Source: Sphagnum compactum (Eukaryota > Bryophyta > Sphagnopsida > Sphagnales). Taken from it: a DNA stretch of 64,000 bases. The stretch covers positions 4,030,001 to 4,094,000 of the forward strand of contig OZ234498.1 in NCBI GenBank assembly GCA_965153455.1, written 5' to 3'. This document shows positions 32,721-44,561 of this stretch, one piece after another (positions within the stretch are counted from its first letter, which is position 1; every line of letters starts with the position of its first letter). The position numbers were made by a program, and so were the translations under genes. The notes below the pieces were generated by a model. It worked only from the letters and a program-made list of their open reading frames with translations, did not search any database and was not told the origin of the DNA.

Positions 32721-35700
32721 ATGTTTTTCGACGATTCCAAGCCGCCGACGACCATCATCATGTATGAGAAATCTCTCCTGTGCGGCGCTTTGGGTATGTC
32801 TCCGCATGTCGTCAGCAGCTCGGCAATGTTGCAAGTCGACTTAGTAGAGACGGATCACGACTTGCAGAACTCCATGATCGATGATCAGCACATGAATCAT
32901 AGCAGCAGACTGGAACATTACCACGACCAACCAGTCTACCATCCCTATCATGATTCTTCAAACGGCAAGCGCTCAGGTCTGCTGCAAGTATAGTACTACT
33001 AATGCCAAGAATCAATCGGATAAATATGTTTAACGTTGATTATGATCCTTTCTTCTTCTTCTCTCCCGAGAAATTCACAACAACTATGAAGGAAGATCGC
33101 ACAGGAATTTCCCACTACTGTCTGTAAGCAAACCCCATCAATCTAGATCTATATTTTCTTCCTCTCCACTACTACTGTGCGGACTCGAAGATTTCAACAA
33201 CTTCTTGTTGCAACGAGCACCCACCCAATGATTGATTCTCTACCTCGCAGAGATTGAGGATCAATGCCTACTAAGATTGTTTCCGAGAGATGCGTGTCAA
33301 TGACACAATGTGCGTAATTCACACAAAGATCGATCCAATCCCTCCGACAAACCACCGTTTGCAGGAGAATCTGGTGCAAGTGATGATGACAGTCCGAGTT
33401 CTGTACTTTTGTTGCGCGAGGATGGGTTTCCAAATTGCTAAGCTTGTTCTTGTTCTAGGAAGCTTTGAACTTTGCGCTTTCTCGTGTCCAAAACAGTCTC
33501 CAAATGTCAGCAAACTGTTGCTGATTAATCTGGTATTGGTGCTGGTGCTGCTACTGCTACAGGTGGTCTGGTGTTCGATCAGTTGAGAATCAGCAGCGAC
33601 GACGACAACAACAACACTGCAGGCGACGAAGAGTTTGGGTTCCAGCAGGAGAAGCGACCCAGGCTGATGATGCTCAACAGCTTCCACGACAGCTCCGTCA
33701 TTACTGTGGACTGCCGGGGAAGAAGTAGTAGCATGGAGGATGAGGACGACGACGACGACGATGACGACGGCGGGCATGGTTTCTGTGGAAGCCATTTCTG
33801 TACCAACGTCGTCGGCGTCGCCTTGCCAGGTGATGATAGCAGCATGGCCGACTGCAGTACCAGTGGTGGCGACCTCGGCGACTCGCTCATGCTCCGGGAC
33901 TTTCCACATCCCCGCCATGTCTGCGTCATGTTCCCCTTCACCTCTCCCCCTTGCCTATCCAACAGCTCCCACTGCAACAAGGTGCGTGTGCACACCTCCC
34001 CTAGTCTGGAATCCTCTTCTTTGTTGCCATGAGATACTGCCTGCCTGCTGCTGCTGTTGCAGGATATGTCCTCAAGAAAACTTGAGAGAAGCTTCACAAG
34101 TCTACCTTATAATCTCCTGTAATGTAATGCGAGAGAGACATTGGGAATCTGTGCAGTGCTGGTGCTATTCCTGTGAGGAAGTTGCGCCATGTCTGTTGTG
34201 GGGAACTGGGCTGCACAAGACAGATCACTGCAATGCCACAGTCTCTTCCTGGCTATGGCTCAAGAACAAGGTCTCCATCTTCCCCCTCATCCAACCTACT
34301 GCTGCAATTTGCTTGCATTGTGTAATTCCTCTGCTGGTTCTGGGAGTAGCTGCAAGCTCCAATTGTCCCTGGAAGAATGAAGCTGTAGGTTCTTGTCCAT
34401 TTGTTTCTTTGCTTGAAGCTCTGTTTCCAACATGAATTTTTCAATTGAAACTGTTTCTTCCCCCATCACCATGCAGGTGCAACAGAATGAGAGCAGCAGC
34501 GTGGATGAGGCAACAGCAGGAGGCTTGATGACCACTAGTGTATCTGCACGCCCAAGTTCCATGAGTGGATTCTCACATGGGCTTTATGGACCAGCTTCTT
34601 TCTGCTCTCTGCCTCTCTGTGGAAGCTTGGAGGATGCAGACAATTGTCCACTGACCTTGCATGAAGAATCAGCTGACACTGATTCTTGCTTCCCCTCCTG
34701 CAGCCCTACATCCTCCATTGCATTTGCCCATTCTCGACCTCGCTCTGATCCATCTACAGACTCCCAGTATGTGCACACATACATGGACACACACTCTCCC
34801 TCTATCCTCTTCAGATTTTTCCACAGCCAGTGTAGCATCATCAAAGAACAAGAGTGCATCATAGTGCATGCACGCATGCATTCGTGCTCATCATGTGTGT
34901 GCAAATCACAACAGTTTTGATTACTACAAATCATGCAAAATTCTTGCTGATGGAAGAAGAATTTGGGATGTGCAGCTGCTTTGAGTTTGGAACAATACAC
35001 ATTCCTTTGAAGACAAGATACTCTGACAAGTCCTTAGAAGATCTGATGACAGCATTCGACAAATTCTCACTCGAGCTTTTTGCACACACATGTACAAGTG
35101 TTCCTTCCATCAGATTTCATGCACTTTTCTCCTCCTTTCATGTGTTGTTGTTCTACCTCATCAAGAAAAGCCTGCAATCCATATCTGTTAAGCTTGTTGC
35201 AACAAGTCTGTTCTTCAAGAATTCTCTTGCATAGTTCTTGATCAATTGAGATGGGTGCTTTGCCACAGAGATGGTTGAAACATTGAAACAACTTTGCAGC
35301 AAACAGAAAACATATCACAAAAGAGAAGAAAAAAACTCCATGGGCTTGCTTGATGCCAGAGTCCATGGGTTGGTGTTTACTGCAATCTCAGATTTTTGTT
35401 TGAAGCTTGGTTGCAATGATCTAAAAAGCTAGTCTTGTTTTTCCTTTCCTCTTGGGGTTGGTTTGTGGCAGTGGGAGATCAAGGAAAGCCAACCCAGTTG
35501 CAGTATGTGCAGGTGATGGCAAGAGATGCAGCATCTTTATCCAAATACCATGCACTTGTTGATGAGCTTTTGTAAGTGTCCAGCAAACCCCCCACACCTC
35601 TCCCCATAACCACAAATTTTTTTCATGAGAACTATCATTTTCTCTTTCTGCAGCCACTTCAACATATCCAAGACCAGATCCTCTCAAACTTGTCTGCAAT

Positions 35701-35785
35701 ATTTCTTCAGCCAAATCTGCATCATCCCCTTTCTTGTGATGATGGGGTCCAAAAACAAGATGCAGATTGGGTTTTTGGCATTTAA
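32721..35785 (+). CDS. Cysteine-rich plant protein, RPM1-interacting protein 13-like (tentative)
   Basis: Four exons join in phase: 32721-32976, 33563-33981, 34157-34270 and 34477-34766. The predicted protein starts MFFDDSKPPTT (an alternative start is at 32763). It has a possible basic nuclear signal (EKRPRL), an Asp run, and a core of RDFPHPRHVCVMFPF followed by CNKCWCYSCEEVAPC, LLWGTG and DHCNAT. That core matches a Cys/His-rich segment I recall from plant RPM1-interacting protein 13-like proteins; the name is from memory. Exon 4 is Ser-rich. The 3' end is unresolved: a protein-like piece (VMARDAASLSKYHALVDELL, 35472-35571) and a possible last exon ending at TAA 35785 do not join in phase in any model I tried. 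It may instead be the 5' part of the SNF2 gene that follows 600 bp later. Confidence 0.55.
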
Positions 35786-36376
35786 CAGAGTTGAAAACAA
35801 TATAGATTTTTCACCACTCTCACTACCCCACGTGTTCAACTCCCCTTTCTGTTCAATCCATCTGCAACAGCTCTTCTGGAATGCCATCTCACTATGAGAC
35901 TAGAGCTTTTGTCAAATATCTGGATTCTGATTGTCATCGGAGATATGCTTTCAAAGTTTCACTCATGTTTCGATTCTTCTACAGCATGTCTAGCTTGAAG
36001 GAAAGACATTGGCACTACCATGATGGTGGGCATCTTCCTTCAATGCCGGTGCAAGCAGATTTCCTTTTTGTTGCATTTGCTTTGCAAGAAGTGCACATGT
36101 ATCAAGTCATTGTTGCAAAAACAGTTCCTTCGTTCGTCAGTAATTAGCGTTTCAGCAATTTGGGTGTTGATGTCTGTGTTTCTGCAAAGAAAGCATCAGG
36201 AGTTAACAAACAGCCTTGATCAACCTGTTTGGCACAATCTCTTATTCTCATGCTGTTGTTTGTTCTTCCTCCTCTATTGATCTTAGTGGACTTTGATGAT
36301 AGTTGTTAGCGCCCATTCTCCTCCTTGTCCTGCTCCTCTTTCTTACACAAGATGGATTGTTTATACAGAATTTGTG

Positions 36377-39300
36377 ATGGGTTCTTGTTTTGTGGAGCCT
36401 CTGGGATTGTGCAGGTTGAATGAAGCACAAGGACAGTTGCAGGTGATTGTCAGCGTGATACCTGAGTGCGAATTTGCGGCGGTGGGTAGTGCTCAAGTGC
36501 GCACATTTCTTCGAAAAGAGCGTGTCGACGATGTACTTGTGCTGCGTGAGATTCTGGCGACGCTCTTCCCTGACGCCGACGGCCTCCTTGCGCACCTGGA
36601 GCGCGTGGACGAGCTCCGTCGCTGGGCAGAGACTTCAGACGAGTGGACCACTTTCGCCGGCCTTCTTCGTGACCTCAAGAGCAACGACTACGACGAAGCA
36701 TCGCAGCCGATCGGACTCACTGTCCCGCTCCGTCCTTACCAACGCCAGTCGTTGCAGTTCATGTTGGACGCGGAGCAGACAGACGGCGGCCTGCTGAGCG
36801 TCAACTACCGAATGCTGCCGCCGGCACCGTCTGGCGCCGGCCTTTCGTTGCTCTACTCAGGCTCGCTAAACCACCTCATAATAGACGATGATCGCCGTCT
36901 CGACGCCGCCGGCGCTGCGTTGAGCAGCGATGTCCGAGGAGGCTTTCTCTGCGAGGAAATGGGTCTCGGCAAAACCATCGAGGTGAGAAAAGAGAAAACA
37001 CACATAGAAACGAGAAAACAAACCACCCTGCGTGTCCTCAAAGCTTTTGCTCGTTCCTGCATAAAACCAAGCAGCATCGACCTGATAACCATGGCAACAA
37101 CAATAATGCGCATCGAGTCAGATCTTCATAGTTGCATTTTGTGTGTGGAGGTTTGCAGATATTGGCGCTCATTTTGGCAAATCCATGCCCACTCGATCAA
37201 TGTGCACCTGCTTCCTCCAAAGGAACTCTTGGTGAGTTAGCATCAGGCCTCGTCTTACAATGCTTCCAAAGTATGAGAAGAAGATCCAATGCATGCTACT
37301 GAGCTAATCTGCTTCCAAAGGCTGAGAAGAAGATACAATGCATGCCACTGAGAAAATCTTGCTCCATTTGAGACAAGATCAGAACCCAAAGTTGTGCTGC
37401 AATTGAGTCTTGCAAGCAACAGGGTCTTTCGATTTTGGGGTCTAAAAACAGATACTCCTGCTGCTGCTGCTGCTGATGCTCCCTAACCTTGCTACTGTTT
37501 TGAATACTAAACAAACAGATGGACATGGCAGTGGTGTGTCCAGTATCGATTGTTGGACAATGGGCTAATGAAGTGAAGAGCAAGCTTGCTGCCAATCTCA
37601 GCATCTACATGTATCATGGTTCCAAGAGGTATGAACACATTTTGCTACAGTTTGCCATATTGTTTATCTTGATCTGTGGAAACTTGAGAGATTTCTAGGA
37701 GGCTACTTACATTGTCTTCTTTGGTGGCCATCAATTGCATAATTCTCTGCTGCAGCAACTCAGGTAGTTCTAAAGAGAGAAGAACACGAAAAGATGACAA
37801 ATCAAAAATCATACTACTACGTACTCTTACAGTAGATTGCTGAGAACACTGCTGACAAAGATGCAATCCTTAGTTGCTGCAAAAATTGGGAAATTGCTCC
37901 ACTGTCCAGTTGCTCCCTCATCACCAATAAGATTGTAGGAGGTTTGCAATTTGCACTCAATCTCTCTTGTGGTACAATTGGCTCAATCTCAATCTCTTTG
38001 TGTGCTTGCATTTCCAGAATCAGGGATCCAAAGAAGCTTGCAAAATTTGACATTGTGAGTATACACAATCTGCACCAAGAGGAATATACCCATTTCAGTT
38101 CCTGCCTATTTTGTGGTTTTTTTCACTGTGCTTTTCTATGACCTCATGGTTCATCCTGGATTAATGCATGTCTCTGAACAATGTCTGCATGAAATATGTA
38201 CCTGAGATCTTGTTTCCTGAAGTTTGCAAGTTTTATATCACCACCCTGAGATCATGCCTCCTGAAGCTTGCATGTTGTACATCACTGCCCCGAGCAGGTA
38301 ATCACAACATATGCGACTTTGGGAAGTGATTTCAGCAAGGCTACACAAGCTACACGCCATGGCTCAGGATTTGCAGAACAGTTTTGCCCCCTTCTCACTG
38401 TCAATTGGTGGCGTGTTGTGCTTGATGAGTCCCACACTGTAAGGTCTTTTGCTTCCTTTCAATTTTGCTCAAATGAGCCACAATCCAAGAGACTTTCTGT
38501 GACTTCTATTGCAGAAATTGACTCATACTTTTGGAGAGGACTGACTGGATGCAAAAGTGTATGGACTTTATAAAGGGAACTTGCATCACAAATCTGGTCC
38601 AGGTCAAGGATCCAGCGCCACTGCATTCACGGGCATGTGCTAGGCTGCAAGCAGACCGAAGATGGTGCTGCACTGGCACTCCAATCAACACCAGCATCTA
38701 TGACCTCTATGGACAAGTAAGCCCTTACTCTGAGGCTCAGAGAAGCTCCTGTCAAGGACAAAGTGTAGTGCAATCATCTCTGACAAAGGTCAAATCTGTT
38801 CAAGTCTTACTGCTTAGATTACTCACAGAATTAGTAGCAAGCAATCTCATGGTACTTTGTCTTACAATGCAGTTCTTGTTCCTAAAGCTGGAGCCCTTGG
38901 ACAATAAGAGCACATTCAGGAAGAGAATTGGACGGCCATATGAACGTCAATGTAAGAGTGATGATCAAACTGTGCTCTTGTGGACACTTAACAAGGTGAG
39001 AAGAAACTCAATTAAGGTTTCTGCATTCTAAATCTTCATTAAGCACTCATCTCAGACCTCTTTTCTGCTTGAATGTGCTTGCAATCTTCTATAATATCAC
39101 ACTAATTCTGAATAATTGAACCTGACATTCTGCTGAATTATGAACCATGTACAAAGAAGGGGTGAAGTTTTTCTGCACCCCTTTTGGTTTTCATGAGTGG
39201 AGATAATGTAGAACTGGTGGCTTAAAAGAAATGGGTGATACAAATCAACCCCCTTTGGATCAGATTATGATACGACACACAAAGCAGCAAAAGTTCAATG

Positions 39301-42294
39301 GAAGGGAGCTGCTGAGACTTCCTCCCAAAACTGAGCAGGATATAGCTGTCACCTTCACCACTGATGAGCGTCGTGCATATGAGGCAGTGTATCAGCATGT
39401 GATCCATAAATTTGAACAATTCCGTTGCTGGGGCCCTACAGTAGTCTCCAAAAACATTCTCCAGATCATGTCTCTCCTCCTCCCTCTTCGGAGGTATGCA
39501 CCCTAGTTGCTAGCTCATGCTCTTAAACCCTACTGAGTCCAGGATATCTGAATATAAAGACTGCCTCTGGGCATCTACTTCACCTCTTCCCCTAAATATC
39601 TTGATGATAACAGAACTGGAATCACAATACTTATATTTCTTTGTTCTTCCCTCGGACAACAAGAGCTCATAAGAAACTCACTGTTCAGGAACTGAGCACC
39701 ATACATAGCATTGACTCATCTTAGCCTTTTTGTGTATATTGTAAAAATCACGAGTGCTGTAACCATCAGTACATTTCTTTTGAAGAGCAGAGAAGTCATA
39801 CTGTGTGGAAGATGTTCAAATGCTGCATCCCATGATTTTTTCCCGTGCTGCACATTGCAACTGTTGCCAAGTTAGTGCAAAAAATGAGCATGTCATCATT
39901 TGAAGCATGTGTTTAAGCATTGTGGCCTAAGCATTGAGCAATGCCTAGGTGTGTTCCAGACTCTGCAGTGGTGGATTTGTTTCTCATTTCGAATTGAGTA
40001 TGAGCAAACAAGATGTCGGCAGTAGCCCAGCAGGACCTTCTGACCCACTGCCAGGTGCATTACCCCTCTCTCCCACACTGGCAACTCCACCAGACAACAT
40101 GGAGGGTGAGTGTGGCATCTGCTTTGAGTTGATGGAGTGCCCCACAAAAACACCTTGTGGCCACTGGTAAGCACCACCTATCAAGTCTTACAATTGCTTG
40201 CACTTTTCCATTGTCTTTTGGTCTGGACAGATTTAACAAACAAACAAATCATAGAATCCAAAACAAAACTGCCAACAGACCTTGAATGTGTGCTCAAGAT
40301 CTTTGAAGATTGTGAAGCCTTGATATGGCATCTGTTGAATTTCTTTTCAGCAGTTCATGCTACAACTTGGGTGTCAACTGGTGCAGGTTTTGCTGTGAGT
40401 GTGTGATGTCAAGCTTGGGCACTGGCTCCCACGGAGTGTGTTCTGTATGTGCCAGCCCTGTGGCAGCAAGCCAGCTGGTCACACCCCCACCAAATCAGAA
40501 ATTGGCAGCATTGATACCTTTGATGGATCCAGCTTCTGTCACTTCACCAACAAGGTCTGCAAATAGTTCTGAAGATGCAGGAGACCCTGCAGAGGGTGTT
40601 CACATTAACTCCAAGTTAAAGACTTTGTTGGCAGACCTAACAAAAGTACGAGAGGAGCACGATGGAGCTAAGGTAAGTACCACTGTTTTTCCTCTGCAAT
40701 CCTTTATCCAGACAGCTAGCAATTCAGACAAACTAGATGCTGCAATTGTGTATTCAGACCATGACTTAATTTGAAAGATTGGTGTGGTGGATGTGGTGCA
40801 TGAATAGGTGCTCATTTTCAGCCAATTCATGCAGACAATTGCCTGGCTGAAAACAGAGTTCAAAAAGCAGGGGATCAACTACCGTTTTATCAGTGGGGAC
40901 ATGCCCATGAAGAAGCGTGCACAAGCCATTGAGGCATTCCAGAAGGTTAGCATGGCATGCTTTTCATACTTGTGCCTCAAGAATTGTGTAACTTGTCTTG
41001 CTTAGGAGTCCAGTCTGATGTATTTCCTGCAAAATAAAAGTTGTAGGCCTAATGATACAACCCAGATCCAGCTTACCTTTATTGTTGAAACTCTTCTAAT
41101 TTGCATGTGACAGGATCCACCGACAACTGTGTTTTTATTGTCAATTCGCACAGGAGCTGTGGGCATCACACTGACAGCAGCCTCTCATGTTTATATGGTG
41201 TGTGATCATTTAGTACAGCAATCCTTTTGACTTTGAGTTCTATTCTCCACTATTAGTCTTAAACCACTCACATGCTAATTTACACTTTAAGATTGACATT
41301 AATGTGTGCTGATCCTGTGTACAAGCTGTCAAATGATTTATATTCTAGGTAGGCAGGTCAGTAGTATGTGTGATACCAATGATAAAGATTTGACATCTGT
41401 GTGTCATTGCTAACCTTCTTTCACTGTGGTTCCACTTTGACTGTGCATGGCATCTACTCACAGCTGGAGCCCTGCCTAAACCCTGCAGTACGTATTTTCT
41501 TGACACTGGAAGCATAGTGTCAAGCCTCAAAGTTTTGTTCTTGAATGGAAAAAAAGGAGCATCCTGAATTGGAACAGACCAGACCTATTCTTTGAATTGA
41601 TCCTTCTGGGGAATATATATGGCAGGTTCAACATTAATAAATCCTACATTTCTTGATGGCAAGAGTAAATTGCTAATGTGGCAGCTTGAGGAGCAGGCAG
41701 TTGGACGCTGCTGGCGCATGGGACAGGAGCGTCCAGTGGTCATCAAAAGGTATGGAAAAGTCCCCACTATCTCTTTTCCATGTGCATCTTAACCTTGGAA
41801 ATGCATTGCCTTGCTTTGAATCAAATAAAATTATCTATTCCTTCAGGCCAAAGGCATCGATTGATTGTCTTTGTCTTGAGATTGCTTACTCAAACCTCCA
41901 AGGTGAATAATAAGAATCAGAATGGTCTTTTTCAGTGGAAACATACCAACTATGTGTTACTGCAGGCTATATGTGGAAAAATCTGTAGAGGCCAACATCC
42001 TGAAGTTGCTTCGATCACGTGTGTCCTCTGCCAGTACAACTGCTTCACAGGCTGCCAACTCAACCAACAGGTACACCCAAGATTCAGAAAACCATTAGAG
42101 AGGAGATAAGATAGCATGAAAACAGAACCAGAAAGCTGATGAAATTGGTTGAAGCAAGGTACTCACAAAAGTGATGCCATCTGACATGCAGGCCAGCAAA
42201 GAACAGCAAGAATGGGGTGGCGGATGTGGCAGGTTGCATCCGGACAGACAAACAGAACCTACGATTGAATGAGTTTGAGATTCTTTTTTCATGA
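36377..42294 (+). CDS. SNF2-family ATPase with embedded RING finger (RAD5/HLTF/SHPRH class)
   Basis: DNA translocase with a probable ubiquitin-ligase RING, as in RAD5-type repair or remodelling proteins. Sixteen exons close in phase: 36377-36982, 37159-37231, 37532-37628, 38018-38054, 38298-38438, 38603-38716, 38873-38995, 39264-39493, 39969-40166, 40387-40672, 40808-40945, 41114-41197, 41464-41487, 41685-41749, 41966-42070, 42192-42294; 807 residues with this start. Motifs: PLRPYQRQSLQFM, Walker A CEEMGLGKTIE, VVCPVSIVGQW, DESH box VVLDESHT, CCTGTPI, IRHTKQQKFNG. RING: CGIC, PCGHWFCCEC, CSVC. Helicase C: VLIFSQFMQ, RTGAVGITLTAASHV, EEQAVGRCWRMGQ. The start is uncertain: Met at 36377 is the in-frame choice, but upstream exons may belong here. 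No HIRAN domain is seen. Confidence 0.85.
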
Positions 42295-44055
42295 GAAAAA
42301 GACTCCAGACAAATAAAGAGTGTGGGCACTTGTGGTTTCACAGTTGGCCCCATGAGTAAATAGATGTAAAGTAGGCAGCTCGGATAAGGCAAGATTCTTG
42401 ATCAAAAAAACATAGCAAGTGGTTCAAATGTTCAGTGAAGTATACCATAATCATGCACACAGCTTGGAGAGAGGTGCAAGCTCTCTTCAACCCAAAACCC
42501 AATAGGCTGTACATTCAAAAGGAACATAGTAAACAAACATCTGATACTGTAGGAGATATAAGTGCAACTTGCTTTGCACATGACGATCTTATCACGATAA
42601 GAGTTCCAGCTGCAGAATGTTTTTGTAGAGTATTTCAGCACCGGTAAACCTGGCTTTTCATTTGAGAATTGCTGCTGGTTTCATAACAAAATGTATTGCA
42701 GGCAATGGCAATTAGGACTTAATAAAGGAGACTCTGTCTTTTGCACCAAAAATTTGTGGCAGTGGCTACATGGTGAAGCTCACATACTTGCTCCTTAGCG
42801 GCAATAGCACATTGGTTGTGTGTTCATATGGAAGTTCGTCTTCATGATGATGACGATTGGCATGACAGAGGCAATTCAGCACAAGAAGTCTTGACCAAAT
42901 TTGGCTACTGGTTTCAATTTTTTTAGGGTTCAGATTAAAATCGAACCCAGATTCTTTTTAGAAGACAAGAAGCTATTGGAAAAAAGAATGATGGTGCGAT
43001 TTTTGCATCATAAAAAATATAGCAAGTGGGCGTTCAAGTAATGAACAAAACCTTCATTTGAGGATTCCTATTCAGGGTGCATAGCACTAGTACCCACACC
43101 CATGAACAAAACCTTCATTTGAGGATTCCTATTCAGGGTGCATAGCACTAGTACCCACACCCGCAAGTGTGTGCACCCTAATGCCCACATATAGGGGTAC
43201 AGTAGGTTTTGCCACATCGGCAAAATGCCATGTCATAGACATGCGACGCCATGTCATCGGCCACATCATGTGCATATGGGATGTGTAGTGACTGCCACTC
43301 TAATTTGCCAAAGGATAATATACACAAACTTCCTCACATCTCAAAATTTCAACATATATTATTACTATTCTCTCATTAGTGTTGCAAGCTTATGTTCCAA
43401 TGTTGATGCATTCTAGTCTAATTAACCAACCCATACATATTATATGCATGAAGATATACATTTCATAATGTAGTTGCTTCCATTTGGATTGACTGTGGAA
43501 TGATCTTGCGCTATTTTCAAGTTCAAGGCTTAGATTGAAAGTCCATTGATTGATTCAATGTACCTAACAAACAAACATGGAAAAGGGACAAACATGATTG
43601 TCCCTTTTTTGACCAAAAAATTGGGAAAATTTTGGAGAATTTTTCTTTTCTAGTGTATATTTGATTTTTATTTTTTTTAATTGAAAAAAATCGCCAAAAT
43701 TTTTATAACTCAAAATTCAATAAAAATAAAAATCACCATACATAACATCATTGTGATTCATTGGGTATTATTTTGCAATGTTGGCAAGTTCTTAGATTTC
43801 AAGAAGATTTCAAGATTTTTCATGTCCTGGAATTTATGTTAAATCAAATTAAATTTGACATTCACATAACTGATGATAAATTATTGAAAACCATATGGAA
43901 AAATAATTTTAATAATTTTAAAAAATTTGATAGTCACTGATAGTGTGCAGCAATGCGGAGCCCAAATAATCTTTTAATTACATAATTTAATAATAAATAA
44001 ATATTTTTAAAAAAAGAAAAAAAAGAAAAGCTAAAACCGGGACCGAAGGTTCCTT
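42295..44055. other. Intergenic DNA
   Basis: No gene recognised. It includes a perfect 61-bp tandem duplication (43041-43162) and an AT-rich stretch up to 44.0 kb, after which composition becomes G+C-rich ahead of the next gene. Confidence 0.6.
43041..43162. repeat. Perfect 61-bp tandem duplication
   Basis: Two adjacent, identical 61-bp units start ATGAACAAAACCTTC and end CACACCC. Identity suggests a very recent duplication. Confidence 0.92.
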
Positions 44056-44561
44056 TTGAAATCAAGAAGCCGACAACACAGGTACTGTGGTCGGGAATTG
44101 GATGAAAAAACCGTTCGAAGAAGGATGTCAGCGGCGGTCACATCGTCATCCTCTTCATCGTGCGTCGCGTTCTTTTTCGGGTCCACGATCCAAAGTCGTG
44201 GTTCGTTCTCGGTTTCACGATCCAATCGCGCGGCTTTGGATGAGGCGCGAGCCGTTGGATTCGCTTCCTGGGTTTTGCTTCAGGATTTCTAGTTAGAGGC
44301 GGCAGTCACGCGGCGTGGGTTGGTGGGTGGTTGGGTGGTCGGGCGGCGCGCTGGTTGCGTGCGCGCAAGCGAGCTTCGAGCGAGCTTCGAGCTTTGGAGG
44401 TTCTGGGCTTTGGACTCAGGTCTTGTGGAGGCGGAGAGTTGTGTAATTGTCGTGGTAGAAGGGAGAGGGAGCGAGTGAGTGACGGGGGAAATTAGGGTTG
44501 TGAGTTGTGACCGTGGGGGGTCGTGAATACATTAACCACGGGGTTTTGTAGGGGGGGGGAT
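44056..44561 (+). promoter_or_regulatory. G+C-rich promoter / 5' leader of GTP cyclohydrolase I
   Basis: CpG-containing sequence (GGGCGGCGCGC, GCGTGCGCGCAAGCGAGC) replaces AT-rich DNA just before the coding start. An in-frame ATG at 44523 would add 13 residues; the one at 44562 follows a run of nine Gs and an A and starts MSTIAPAAAVD. No TATA box is convincing. Confidence 0.45.

Noticed and set aside
33319-34097. Minus-strand frames of 199 and 172 residues
   Set aside because: They are antisense to exon 2 of the cysteine-rich gene; the Val/Ser runs mirror the Asp run of the sense strand. The sense strand has exact splice phases.
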